Origin: Rhodopirellula sp.
Lineage (GTDB): Bacteria > Planctomycetota > Planctomycetia > Pirellulales > Pirellulaceae
Direction: 5' to 3'
DNA length: 19,112 nucleotides
Assembly: GCA_002712845.1 (NCBI GenBank)
Contig: PAUV01000112.1
Span: 1 to 19,112 of the forward strand
Position 1 is the stretch's first letter. Every line of letters starts with the position of its first letter. The position numbers and the translations under genes are program-made. The notes beneath the pieces were generated by a model, which did no database searches, was not told the origin of the DNA, and was given only the letters and a program-made list of their open reading frames with translations. Below are positions 5,803-13,630 of the stretch, one piece after another.

Positions 5803-7056
5803 TTACTCCAGATGATCGCCGATGCCATTCTTGGTCTTGTCTATAACGCCGGAGAGGGGATGCTCCACGACCGCTTTCCAGGCGATTTCACGGAATATTT
5901 TGTCCAGGGCGGGGCTTACGAAGCTTGGGTTCGTATTGAACTTGATGGGCTCTGAAATGAGTTCAGGAGATTTGCCGTAGAGCGTGGCGTAGAAGACATA
6001 ACCCTCCAAGCGGTCGAAGCCGGGACTGATGTGGCCGATTTTGTCTGCCCAGATCGAACGCTCTTTTCCGCCAATGACCTTGTACAGGCCTTCGACGCCG
6101 GGGAGTTCGCCCCGGATGAGGCGTTTGGCGGCCTCTGTCATCGCTGCGTGCGTGGGAAGGATATAGACTTCATCAGTTGAGTCGCGCAGCGTTTTCACGA
6201 GGCTTGCAAAGCTAGTGTTCGCGTTGGCGCTGAGTTGATCGTAGACCGCTTCGGTGAAGAACGCTTCAGATTCCGGGTTTGCTTTGAGGTTGAATACCTT
6301 CTGGACTTGACCCGGCGCAGGCCAAGCGTCGGAGAGAAAGAACTTCATGTCGGGATTGTATTTTGTGCAGAAATCGATCCAGCACGAGTAGAATTCCGGG
6401 CGATCCGTATAGGGACCCCAGATCATGGCCTCCCACTCCGAGTTGGAAATAGCGGCCAGGAGCTTGGGCAGGGGCTTGCCATCGAACTCGAAGATGCCGT
6501 TTTCCTGCTCCCATTTGTAGCGCGCGCTTCCTTTGACGCCGCCGCCAACATGCAGGCACAGGGGCTGCTCGAAACCGGCGGCCCGGGAGATGAGGGGCAA
6601 GGTCTTGTAGCCGGGTACCATGAAGCTGTGGCCCGTCCCCACGATGCGCATGATGCCAGCGGCAGGTTTGGGAAAGGAAAGAGCGTCGCTCTCACGCAAA
6701 GGAGTTTGGCCCGCCGGGCCGCGCTTATAGATTGCCATAATCTCTTCAGGCGTTTTGAGGCTTACCGCGTGTGGCGGAAATTTTTCCTTCTCCCATCCGG
6801 GATCAAATCCCGCCCTCGTTTGTGCTGCTGCGGCCGGGCGCGCATTGCCCTGCTTGGATTGTTCGAACTGTTGGCGGGCGGCTTTAAATTCTTCCTGGGT
6901 CAGCTTGCCATCGCCGTTCGCATCCGCTTTCGGAAAACGCTTGAGCATTTTCGCCAATCGCGATTCGGAGAGCTGTTGAGCTTGTGCATTTGAGAACGGC
7001 GCGGTTGTCGCCAGGGCGAGGATCGCAAGGAGCAGGATTGGGCGGTGATTGTTCAT
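5803..7056 (-). CDS. secreted EF-hand protein with GHS (SGNH-like) motif
   Basis: The 417-aa product starts at ATG 7056, with AAAGGA about 13 bases upstream; an in-frame ATG at 7149 would add residues that overlap the previous gene. The N-terminus RPILLLAILALATTAPFSNA is a signal peptide with likely cleavage before QAQ. One EF-hand loop, DANGDGKLTQEEF (45-57), has all the usual Ca2+ ligands. After a linker, RIVGTGHSFMVPGYKTLPLI (138-157) resembles block I of SGNH-type hydrolases (G-x-S followed by an aliphatic helix); MIWGPYTDRPEF (212-223) and YILPTHAAM further on could supply other blocks. The catalytic assignment is inference and I would annotate it conservatively as an EF-hand domain protein. 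It begins 44 bp after the stop of the DUF1592 cytochrome gene on the same strand and is probably the last gene of that unit. Confidence 0.8.
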   Translation of the reverse strand: MNNHRPILLLAILALATTAPFSNAQAQQLSESRLAKMLKRFPKADANGDGKLTQEEFKAARQQFEQSKQGNARPAAAAQTRAGFDPGWEKEKFPPHAVSLKTPEEIMAIYKRGPAGQTPLRESDALSFPKPAAGIMRIVGTGHSFMVPGYKTLPLISRAAGFEQPLCLHVGGGVKGSARYKWEQENGIFEFDGKPLPKLLAAISNSEWEAMIWGPYTDRPEFYSCWIDFCTKYNPDMKFFLSDAWPAPGQVQKVFNLKANPESEAFFTEAVYDQLSANANTSFASLVKTLRDSTDEVYILPTHAAMTEAAKRLIRGELPGVEGLYKVIGGKERSIWADKIGHISPGFDRLEGYVFYATLYGKSPELISEPIKFNTNPSFVSPALDKIFREIAWKAVVEHPLSGVIDKTKNGIGDHLE

Positions 7057-7099
7057 GGCTGTTCGATTCCTTTGATTTGGTATTGAGGGTATTGAGAAG

Positions 7100-10000
7100 T
7101 TAGTTCGCCATGATTTTGAGGTCGTCGATTTCAATGCCGCTTTCACCACCGTTTAGCATGAACAACAGCATGTTTTTTCGGAATGTAAAGCCAGGCCGCT
7201 GGAGGGTTTTAGTCCAGCGATTGTTGTCCAGTCGGATCACCACGCGGTCGCCTTTAAAGACCAGTTGTAGGTTGTGCCAATTCTTGTCCTGTAGGTCGAC
7301 GGCCTCTGGTTTGAGTTTCTCAGATACCCGATAGGCGCCACTGACTTTATCAGGTGGCCTGTCCTCCTCCTGTGGGCGTTGCTTTCTCCGCTGAGCGAGA
7401 GTCTTGAGCAGCTTCGGATCTTTCGGGTTCTTCGTATGCCCATCGACTTGAATCCGCACCGAGTTTCTCAACAACTGCACCCGCAACACATGATCTTGCC
7501 CACCAAAACCATCGTCTCCATCGATAAACAGCCAGAGCATCTTACCGTCGCCCAAATGCCTATAGCGAAAGGAAATGGAGCAATCGATTTCATCGATGGG
7601 AATGCCGACAAATGGCGAATATTTGCCACCGCTATGGCCGCGGGTCCACATAGCGCCATTGCGTATCGTCGTGTATTCGGGGCTGAACCTAAGAAAACGG
7701 TTGGGATCGACTTTGTCGAAGGGTTCGTGTCCTTTGAACGGTTGCTTGATCGATGCGTCAGCAGGCGGTTTGGCATTCGTGTCCGTACTTCCCGAAACAG
7801 GTTGAAGACCCGCGCTCCCTTTTAAAACATCACTACCTATGGGTTCGCTGTAGAGATTATTCATAAAAGTTCGGCTGGAGATCAAATCCAGAACCAGCCC
7901 CTTGAAGCCGTCACCATCCAGTCGAGATTGTGTGACGAGTTGTTCAACTTCTTGCTTTTCCGAATAGTTCAAGACGCGGCCAGTCGCGTAAGTAAGCAAC
8001 TTTTCTGACAAGCAGTTGCCAAAGTAATCGACGTTGGCCACAAGCCACCGCTTAAAGGCGGCAGCATCTTGAATTCTGGTACCGTCGAAAAGCACGCCTG
8101 AAGCGTCGATGGGCTTTTGAGTGGCGGGCCAGACCTGCCGCCACTTACCGACAGGATCGTAATTTTCCAACATAAAGCCGACGGGGTCGATGAGTCGGTG
8201 GCAGGATGCGCATGATGCGTCGGTGGTGTGTTTGGCCAGAAGTTCCCGTGGCGTGGTGGCACCCCGGGTATCCGGCGTAAGGGCGGGTACGTCCTGGGGC
8301 GGCCCAGGCGTCGGCATACCTATGACGTTTTCCAAGACCCAGGCGCCGCGCAATACCGCTTGCGTATCGACGCCGTTCGCCGTTGCCATCATCACAGCGG
8401 ATTGCCCCAATATCCCGCCGTGGCGATGCCCCTTGGGGAGAGCGATGCGTTCCAGCTTCAGACGATTTACGTTTTCGGTAGATTTGCGTTTCGGCCCCGG
8501 ACCCAGCCCGTAGATTCGGTGGGAGAAACTTGGCGTCGTATAGGTGAAATCCGGATCGATGAAGCTGCTGACGGGCAGATCTTTTGAGAGAATCTCGCAG
8601 AAGAAGTGAAACGTCTCCCGCTTGGCCGTTTCCGTATCGAGTGCTGAAAACTCGAACTTGGGGTCCGGCATGATGTCGTCGAGATCTCCCACGTTGAGCC
8701 ATTGACTGACAAAACTGGTAATCATCGGCGCATCGTACGTCGTGGGCATTAAGCGTTTGGCTTCGGCTCGCAAAATCTGCGGATTCCGCAACTGCGACTG
8801 GGATGCGAGCTGCAACAAGCGGGCATCTGGTGGTTGCTTCGTGAGAAAGTAGGATAAACGGGCGGCCAGATCGAAATCGTCGAGCTGATCGCCGTTGTAG
8901 CAACGGTACAAGAATCGCGGCGATATGAGAATCTTCCGCAGCAGCAGATGCATGGTCGTGTCCGCGTCATGCCCTTCGGAAACCGACTGTTTAGCGATTT
9001 TCAGATAGGTCGCGATGGTTTCTTCGCTGACGGGACGCCGAAATGCGCGCGGCAGAAATTGACGCAGAAAAGGCTCGATCATTGCCTCTCCAGTGCCATT
9101 GCCGGCTTGGATGCCGAGCACCTTGAGTTTGAGCTTAGCGGCGGTTTCATCGGATCGAGAGGGAATCAACTTCAGCGGTCCAGTGACACTGGCTGCATGC
9201 AGCTGCAGAGCGGGACCGTTCTCGAAGTAATCGGGGGCAAGAAACTCGTAGAATCGGCGCGAAAATGGAAGCGCGTCTTTCGCGCCTGGCGGATTCCGAA
9301 AAAACCGAAAGACTTTAGCGGTGGTTTTGGGGTCGCGAGCTGCGGCGCTGACGTCCAGCTTTGGATCGTTCATTTGGTTGTGAAAGTGCTGCCACCCCTT
9401 GCCTAATCCGCGGACGACTGATTTGTGAGATCTGGCAAGAGGGCCAAAGGTGGCGTTCCATACCGCGTGAAAGCGTTTGTCTACTTTGAAGCGTTCACGC
9501 AGGTGCGCTTCTAAAGGTTCGGCTTCAAAATCAATGGGAGCATTCTTGAAGTGAAAGAGCAGGGTCTGACCAGCATAGAGATCCGCATCAAAGTGAACGG
9601 TCTTGGGAGTGCTGGAGTCGACCCTTATTTCTTTTAGAAGACGAAACGTCTCGTAGCCGGCCCGGGGACTGGTGGTGCTTTCGGTTGCGCGAACGTGGAG
9701 TATCATCGGTGCACGCATGAAATTGTCTCGTATTGCATTGAAGGCCGACGTTTCAATTTCGATGTGGTAGGTGCCGGCCACTTTGGCGTCGAACTGATCC
9801 AGCCAGGTGCCGCTGAAAGCTTTAAAATTTGTGCGGGAGACGAGGCGCAGCGCATCACCGTGAATGGAGGAGGCAGAATAGCTCTTGGCCATGTCTTCCG
9901 GGCCGGCTTTGTGGGTTGTTGGCTGCAGATCTAGAGACCGCTTGCGGGGATAAAAGAGGTCGGCAACCGTTTCGGCAGTTTCGGAATAGGCTTCCAACAG

Positions 10001-10786
10001 ATCGGGAGAGGTAACCAGGCCTTCGCTGAGGTTGTCGAAACCGTGAAGCTCGTTGTCTTCTGGAAAACCCAGCGGCAATTTGGCCCCTCCTTGTTGGAAC
10101 AGTGCTCGCATGGTGTTGAGGTATTCGTCGCGACTCAATCGGCGTGCTTTGGTGACGCCAAAGATTGGCGTCTCAGACAATTCTTTTGCAATCCAATCGT
10201 TAAATTGCGTGCGTTCCGCTTCTCTTGGTTGTGATTCTTTCTTTGGCGGCATCATCTTATCGTGATTGGCCGTGCGTACTTTTTCCCAAAACGTGCGATC
10301 CGCTTCTGACTTCCAATCCACAGACTCGCGTTCCAAATTGACCTCGCCTGTCTCGGTATCCTTATCGTGACAGTCGATACAGTACGTGTTTACATAGGTA
10401 ACCGCATGTGGGGGCATCAACGTCTCTGCTGTCAAAGCTGCCGGCAGTGTTGAAGGCGTATCAGTTGGCTTAGGGGATGGATCGACAACCACTGGCTGCT
10501 GATTGCCTGGTGTGGGTTGTTTTGATCGGGGGACATTGCTGCCGGGCACGTCTTTACGACTGGAAAGTTTGTCGTTGGCATCTCTTGATGGCACTAAATT
10601 GGCAGTGTCTGTGTTGTCACTCACCGTGTCATCCGTTTTTTGCGTTACAACGACCACCAAGCCTACGACAAGAGCCAGGGCAAGCATCACGCCAGCAACT
10701 GCGAGTAGCGGAAACTGTTTTTCGGGTTTGCGCATTGGTCGCCTTGATCGCGAACGGGTCGGGAATTGCGAATTGCTTGACGCCAT
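7100..10786 (-). CDS. DUF1592-type planctomycete cytochrome protein, anchored, with C-terminal LamG-like domain
   Basis: A 1228-aa planctomycete hallmark protein. Near residues 26-48 a single hydrophobic span (LLAVAGVMLALALVVGLVVV) after basic residues suggests an N-terminal membrane anchor. A low-complexity linker leads to MPPHAVTYVNTYCIDCHDKD, with the CxxCH haem motif at about 136-140 (planctomycete cytochrome C). Next come regions typical of DUF1587 (SRDEYLNTMRALF), DUF1595, DUF1592 (FDLAARLSYFLTKQPPDARL), DUF1588 with a second CASCH at about 855-860 (CHRLIDPVGFMLENYDPVG) and DUF1585 (LLTYATGRVLNYSE). The last ~200 residues form a beta-rich segment ending in GIEIDDLKIMAN, like concanavalin/LamG or 3-keto-disaccharide hydrolase domains. 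The chosen ATG overlaps the DUF1552 stop as TGATG with GGAG six bases upstream; ATGs at 10840 and 10798 also exist. Function: presumed electron-transfer or surface enzyme, substrate unknown. Confidence 0.9.
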   Translation of the reverse strand: MASSNSQFPTRSRSRRPMRKPEKQFPLLAVAGVMLALALVVGLVVVVTQKTDDTVSDNTDTANLVPSRDANDKLSSRKDVPGSNVPRSKQPTPGNQQPVVVDPSPKPTDTPSTLPAALTAETLMPPHAVTYVNTYCIDCHDKDTETGEVNLERESVDWKSEADRTFWEKVRTANHDKMMPPKKESQPREAERTQFNDWIAKELSETPIFGVTKARRLSRDEYLNTMRALFQQGGAKLPLGFPEDNELHGFDNLSEGLVTSPDLLEAYSETAETVADLFYPRKRSLDLQPTTHKAGPEDMAKSYSASSIHGDALRLVSRTNFKAFSGTWLDQFDAKVAGTYHIEIETSAFNAIRDNFMRAPMILHVRATESTTSPRAGYETFRLLKEIRVDSSTPKTVHFDADLYAGQTLLFHFKNAPIDFEAEPLEAHLRERFKVDKRFHAVWNATFGPLARSHKSVVRGLGKGWQHFHNQMNDPKLDVSAAARDPKTTAKVFRFFRNPPGAKDALPFSRRFYEFLAPDYFENGPALQLHAASVTGPLKLIPSRSDETAAKLKLKVLGIQAGNGTGEAMIEPFLRQFLPRAFRRPVSEETIATYLKIAKQSVSEGHDADTTMHLLLRKILISPRFLYRCYNGDQLDDFDLAARLSYFLTKQPPDARLLQLASQSQLRNPQILRAEAKRLMPTTYDAPMITSFVSQWLNVGDLDDIMPDPKFEFSALDTETAKRETFHFFCEILSKDLPVSSFIDPDFTYTTPSFSHRIYGLGPGPKRKSTENVNRLKLERIALPKGHRHGGILGQSAVMMATANGVDTQAVLRGAWVLENVIGMPTPGPPQDVPALTPDTRGATTPRELLAKHTTDASCASCHRLIDPVGFMLENYDPVGKWRQVWPATQKPIDASGVLFDGTRIQDAAAFKRWLVANVDYFGNCLSEKLLTYATGRVLNYSEKQEVEQLVTQSRLDGDGFKGLVLDLISSRTFMNNLYSEPIGSDVLKGSAGLQPVSGSTDTNAKPPADASIKQPFKGHEPFDKVDPNRFLRFSPEYTTIRNGAMWTRGHSGGKYSPFVGIPIDEIDCSISFRYRHLGDGKMLWLFIDGDDGFGGQDHVLRVQLLRNSVRIQVDGHTKNPKDPKLLKTLAQRRKQRPQEEDRPPDKVSGAYRVSEKLKPEAVDLQDKNWHNLQLVFKGDRVVIRLDNNRWTKTLQRPGFTFRKNMLLFMLNGGESGIEIDDLKIMAN

Positions 10787-10796
10787 CAAACGCTCC
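10784..10796 (-). promoter_or_regulatory. TGATG stop/start overlap with GGAG ribosome site
   Basis: The DUF1552 stop TGA (10788-10786) shares its A with the ATG (10786-10784) of the DUF1592 gene. GGAG lies at 10796-10793, six bases before that ATG and inside the upstream gene. This is the classic arrangement for translational coupling and decides the start among three in-frame ATGs. Confidence 0.7.
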
Positions 10797-12042
10797 ATAA
10801 GCTGTTGAGGTTTCTTGATGCGTTTGAAAAGGAATCGCAATCGATCCCGAGCTGTTGCTGAAGCGTTATATAGAGATCGCCCAGGAGATAGGATTCACTG
10901 CCAGCAGCGATATGTTGGCCATGGCGAGCGCCACCGCCGGCAACGAGGGTTGGCAAATCTCTATTGGAATGGCGGCTTGCATCCCCCATGCCCGTCCCCA
11001 GTAGAACCAGCGTACTGTCTAGCAGTGGCTTTCCTTCAGCATCCTTCTTCTCTTTGAGCTGATTGAGAAACCCATTTAAGCACTTCATGTGAGACTGTTC
11101 GACTGTAATCAGATCGCGAATGCGCGACGGATTGTTGCCGTGATGAGAGAGACTGTGGTAACCCTCGCTTAAGGTTTCGCCATCAATGGTAAAAACGGGG
11201 CCACCACCGCCCAGGTTCAAAGAAAGCACACGACTGGATCCGTTTTGGATGGCCAAGGCCATCAGGTCGTACATCAATTTTGAGCAGTCCATCTGCTGCC
11301 GTGGCGCAATCGGGTCGCTCTCAGGCAACTTGTAGCCTGTGGTGGGAACCGGGTCATTGATGTGGGCGAGGCGATTGCTTAATCGCTTTTCGACGCTGCG
11401 AAGTGCGGTGAAATATTCGTCAAGGGCATCGCTGTCGAAGGCAGAGACCTTCTTCTGCAACCGGTTGGCATCTTCCAACACATAGTCCATGGACGACTGA
11501 CCGCTTCGGAGAATGTGCTCCTGGTGCTTGAGGTCCGCCTTGCTGATGAACATTTTGTTGTAGAAGACCGAGGGCCGGTTGATGGAAGGCAACCTCGTGC
11601 CTTGCTTCGAAAAACTCATGGCATCATTGCCCGATCCAGCTGCCAATTGAACCGAGGTGAACCGACACTCCGAACCAATCTTGTCGGCAATCATCTGATC
11701 CAGAGAGTAGCTCCCGACCTGCTGCCCACATAAAAAATTCGACCAGTTGTTATGTCCGTTCGGCGCTTGATGATCCAGGCCAGAAAAGATCGTAAAGTCG
11801 TTTCGGTGCTTCGCCAGAGGCGCCAGTACTTCGGGCATGCGATAACCCGTCCCAACTTCCTTCGGGTAGAACCCTCTCTGATACCAGCCGAGATTTGAAC
11901 CGATAGCAACAAAGGTTTTCGCTTTCTCTGTGGTGCCTTTGCTGGCGGTGCCTTTGCCGGCAGCGAAGCTCTCAAGCGCTGGCAATGCAATGCAGACACC
12001 CAGAGAAGAAAGAAATTGCCGTCTTGTGTCGTCGTAAAGCAT
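10786..12042 (-). CDS. DUF1552 protein, Tat-exported
   Basis: A 418-aa DUF1552 protein, the usual partner of DUF1592-type cytochromes in planctomycetes. The N-terminus MLYDDTRRQFLSSLGVCIA carries a twin-arginine signal (RRQFLSSLG), then a hydrophobic stretch and ALPALESFAAG, so export in folded form through Tat is expected. Family-typical segments include the FVAIGSNLGWYQRGFYP region, FSGLDHQAPNGHNNW, the SLDQMIADKIG block, SLSHHGN and VLLGTGMGDASRHSNRDLPT, with GGGARHGQH near the end. No biochemical function is established to my knowledge. The start is supported by GAAGGGA about eight bases upstream. The gene is 80 bp downstream of the TetR gene on the same strand and overlaps the next gene by one base (TGATG), so at least these two exported proteins are made together. 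Confidence 0.9.
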   Translation of the reverse strand: MLYDDTRRQFLSSLGVCIALPALESFAAGKGTASKGTTEKAKTFVAIGSNLGWYQRGFYPKEVGTGYRMPEVLAPLAKHRNDFTIFSGLDHQAPNGHNNWSNFLCGQQVGSYSLDQMIADKIGSECRFTSVQLAAGSGNDAMSFSKQGTRLPSINRPSVFYNKMFISKADLKHQEHILRSGQSSMDYVLEDANRLQKKVSAFDSDALDEYFTALRSVEKRLSNRLAHINDPVPTTGYKLPESDPIAPRQQMDCSKLMYDLMALAIQNGSSRVLSLNLGGGGPVFTIDGETLSEGYHSLSHHGNNPSRIRDLITVEQSHMKCLNGFLNQLKEKKDAEGKPLLDSTLVLLGTGMGDASRHSNRDLPTLVAGGGARHGQHIAAGSESYLLGDLYITLQQQLGIDCDSFSNASRNLNSLWSV

Positions 12043-12068
12043 ATCAGGATCCCTTCAAGAGTTGGGGG
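12026..12068. repeat. shared leader/start segment, copy 2
   Basis: Counterpart of 4536-4578: ribosome site, ATG and the first codons (M-x-YDDT) of the DUF1552 gene. Over the central 40 positions I count 8 differences. The downstream coding sequences are unrelated. Confidence 0.6.
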
Positions 12069-12122
12069 CATGCAATGTCATTGAGGTAACGTCGTTCATT
12101 TTTACTTCAGCTTTCAATCGAT

Positions 12123-12767
12123 TCATTGGCTTTTCGCCTCCCTGTTTTGAAATGACCGCTTCACATCTTCCTTCAGATGATGCACCTGCCGTTGAATGAC
12201 GCTTACATCGCGGTGAGTTCGGGAGAGCATGATCGCTCCTTCGATCACGCTGACGATGTATCGAGCCATCTCACCAGTGTCCTGATCGCCCGACAATCCG
12301 CGACTCGCTGCAGCCTCGTCCAGGTGAACCTGAAACTCCGAGGCCATCTCATCGAAACACTCTCCCAGCCGTTTGCGAAAGGCGGGATGGGTATCACTGA
12401 GCGTTGTGCTGAGATTCCCGATCAGGCAGCCTCCCTTTCGATTGCGTCGCCGGACGACCATCTCGCACACGGCATCCAGACGCCGAAAAACCCGATCAAG
12501 CGGATCGTCGCTGTCATTGCCGGGCAGACTCTTTTCGATCCGGTTCAATGCTCGACAGCGTTCTTCCATGTGGTGATCGATCACCGCAAAACCCAAGTCG
12601 TCCTTCCCTTTGAAATGATGAAAGAACGCGCCGCTAGTCACCTCGGCAGCCTTGATGATTCCGTCCACCTTGGTGTCATGAAATCCCTTCAGCGCAAACA
12701 TCCGCGCCGCTTCACGCAGGATTCGATCGCGCGTCTTGATCGCGCGGGGCTGTTTCGCGGTCCTCAT
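12123..12767 (-). CDS. TetR/AcrR-family regulator, NemR-like
   Basis: The product from ATG 12767 is 214 aa, the usual TetR length. The N-terminal helix-turn-helix is clear: KTRDRILREAARMFALKGFH (11-30), TKVDGIIKAAEV (32-43), then TSGAFFHHFKGKDDL (44-58), the recognition helix region. In the ligand domain, KGGCLIGNLS (111-120) places Cys114 where E. coli NemR has its redox- and electrophile-sensing Cys106 (SGCLTVKLS, from memory). That cysteine is widespread in the subgroup, so sensing of electrophiles is a hypothesis. GGAGAG five bases before the ATG favours this start over ATGs at 12779 and 12842. It is followed after 80 bp by the DUF1552/DUF1592 genes on the same strand and may control them and itself. 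Confidence 0.85.
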   Translation of the reverse strand: MRTAKQPRAIKTRDRILREAARMFALKGFHDTKVDGIIKAAEVTSGAFFHHFKGKDDLGFAVIDHHMEERCRALNRIEKSLPGNDSDDPLDRVFRRLDAVCEMVVRRRNRKGGCLIGNLSTTLSDTHPAFRKRLGECFDEMASEFQVHLDEAAASRGLSGDQDTGEMARYIVSVIEGAIMLSRTHRDVSVIQRQVHHLKEDVKRSFQNREAKSQ

Positions 12768-12776
12768 AGGGCTCTC

Positions 12777-12801
12777 CATAACAAACAGAGTGATTTGTAT
12801 G
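12777..12801. promoter_or_regulatory. candidate operator for the TetR regulator
   Basis: CATAACAAA and ATTTGTATG form an imperfect inverted repeat (one bulged base) around cagagtg, 10 bp upstream of the TetR start codon. Autoregulating TetR proteins commonly bind such palindromes there. It is AT-rich and short, so chance cannot be excluded. Confidence 0.3.
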
Positions 12802-13159
12802 TTTTCATGGTAGTCACATCGTTCCGCGAGTGCAAGCGGCATAACAACCTCTGAAACTCACTGACGCGGCTGCTGGTGAACACCAATCTACTTTCAACAC
12901 GGCTACAGTCGTCGTGACGACCGAAAGAGGCGCAGTTCTTCGATATCTTCGGCCGACATAAGTCGATCCCTCGCATCACGACGGCGACCCGAACCAGAGT
13001 ATCGAGCCTGTGAAGATGGCGACGGGATTTGAACTCTCGAATTCATTGCCGTAAAACAACTTCGAACGAATGGCCATTTAGATTGGCGAAATGCAAGGAC
13101 CCGTTTGAACTCGCGAGGCGAACGCGGTGAAACTCAGTAAACCGTTGCCAATTAAAGAG
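12802..13159. other. non-coding stretch between TetR and the tRNA terminator
   Basis: No supported gene. Two spots resemble tRNA T-arm ends on the minus strand: near 13022-13042 (gacgggatttgaactctcga) and near 13099-13118 (gacccgtttgaactcgcga). They are related to each other but neither has a partner 5' half. The promoter of the TetR gene should lie at the left end. Confidence 0.4.
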
Positions 13160-13195
13160 AAACAGCTCGCCGCGAATCAACGCGACGAGCTGTTT
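13160..13195 (-). terminator. tRNA-Pro terminator
   Basis: The arms AAACAGCTCG and CGAGCTGTTT (10 bp) enclose a C-A mismatch and an inner CGCG/CGCG pair with a 6-nt loop. On the minus strand it begins 11 bases after the tRNA end and is followed by TTTCTCTTT, as expected for an intrinsic terminator of the tRNA gene. Confidence 0.7.
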
Positions 13196-13205
13196 TGAAA
13201 TTAAG

Positions 13206-13280
13206 TCGGGCTGAGAGGATTCGAACCTCCGACCTTTTGACCCCCAGTCAAACGCGCTAACCAGGCTGCGCTACAGCCCG
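13206..13280 (-). tRNA. tRNA-Pro (GGG anticodon)
   Basis: The full cloverleaf can be read on the minus strand. Acceptor CGGGCTG pairs with CAGCCCG, with discriminator A; D-arm GCGC...GCGC; anticodon stem TTTGA/TCAAA around the loop CTGGGGG (anticodon GGG); T-arm GGAGG-TTCGAAT-CCTCT. The length is 75 nt and the CCA tail is not encoded (CTT follows). The terminator at 13160-13195 lies just downstream. tRNA genes like this are common integration sites, and remnants resembling its 3' end occur at 88-131 and perhaps 1915-1936. Confidence 0.95.
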
Positions 13281-13388
13281 CCAGAGAAGACACCTCAAGG
13301 GCCTCTCCGTCAGTATCAAAATGCTAACCAACGATCTCGATGTTTGCTAGACGACGTTTTTCTGTTCCGAGGGTAAAATCTGAGCCCC

Positions 13389-13565
13389 ATGCGGGTAACG
13401 CGTTTGATCGTTTTGTTCTTGCTCAGCATGACGCTTCGGTGGTCATCGCAGTCATTGGTAGGTTGTTGTGTGAATAAGCTCCGCAAAGCTCGGGCCATCC
13501 GAAGTCGCTGTGAGACACCAGTCCTTGACCTGATCGCTCTGGAAGGCAAGATTCTGGAGGCGTGA
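13389..13565 (+). CDS. possible 58-aa exported peptide
   Basis: An ATG at 13389 opens a 58-codon frame ending at TGA 13563-13565. It starts MRVTRLIVLFLLSMTLRWSS, which looks like a basic n-region and hydrophobic core of a signal peptide. A GCC pair (Cys26, Cys27), a basic stretch (NKLRKARAIRSR) with Cys41, and an amphipathic tail (LDLIALEGKILEA) follow. GAGGG lies about 15 bases upstream, too far for a good ribosome site. It is 65 bp before pyrF on the same strand. I recognise no family, and antisense frames overlap it, so the call rests only on the signal-like N-terminus. Confidence 0.3.
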   Translation: MRVTRLIVLFLLSMTLRWSSQSLVGCCVNKLRKARAIRSRCETPVLDLIALEGKILEA

Positions 13566-13630
13566 ACCCGCGAATCGTTCCGGATCTACGCTTTGAAAAC
13601 CTCACATTCACAGACTAATCGGGGAAAACA

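Noticed and set aside
6235..6993. 252-codon plus-strand frame
   Set aside because: Entirely antisense to the EF-hand gene, with no signal, domain or ribosome site.
8145..8903. 252-codon minus-strand frame
   Set aside because: Out-of-frame shadow inside the DUF1592 gene, rich in Arg as expected for a shifted GC-rich frame.
12177..12854. 225-codon plus-strand frame
   Set aside because: Antisense to the TetR gene, whose helix-turn-helix and ribosome site are clear.
13022..13118. Two T-arm-like motifs as additional tRNA genes
   Set aside because: Stem pairing is poor and no D-arm, anticodon arm or 5' acceptor strand is found on the minus strand within 90 bases.
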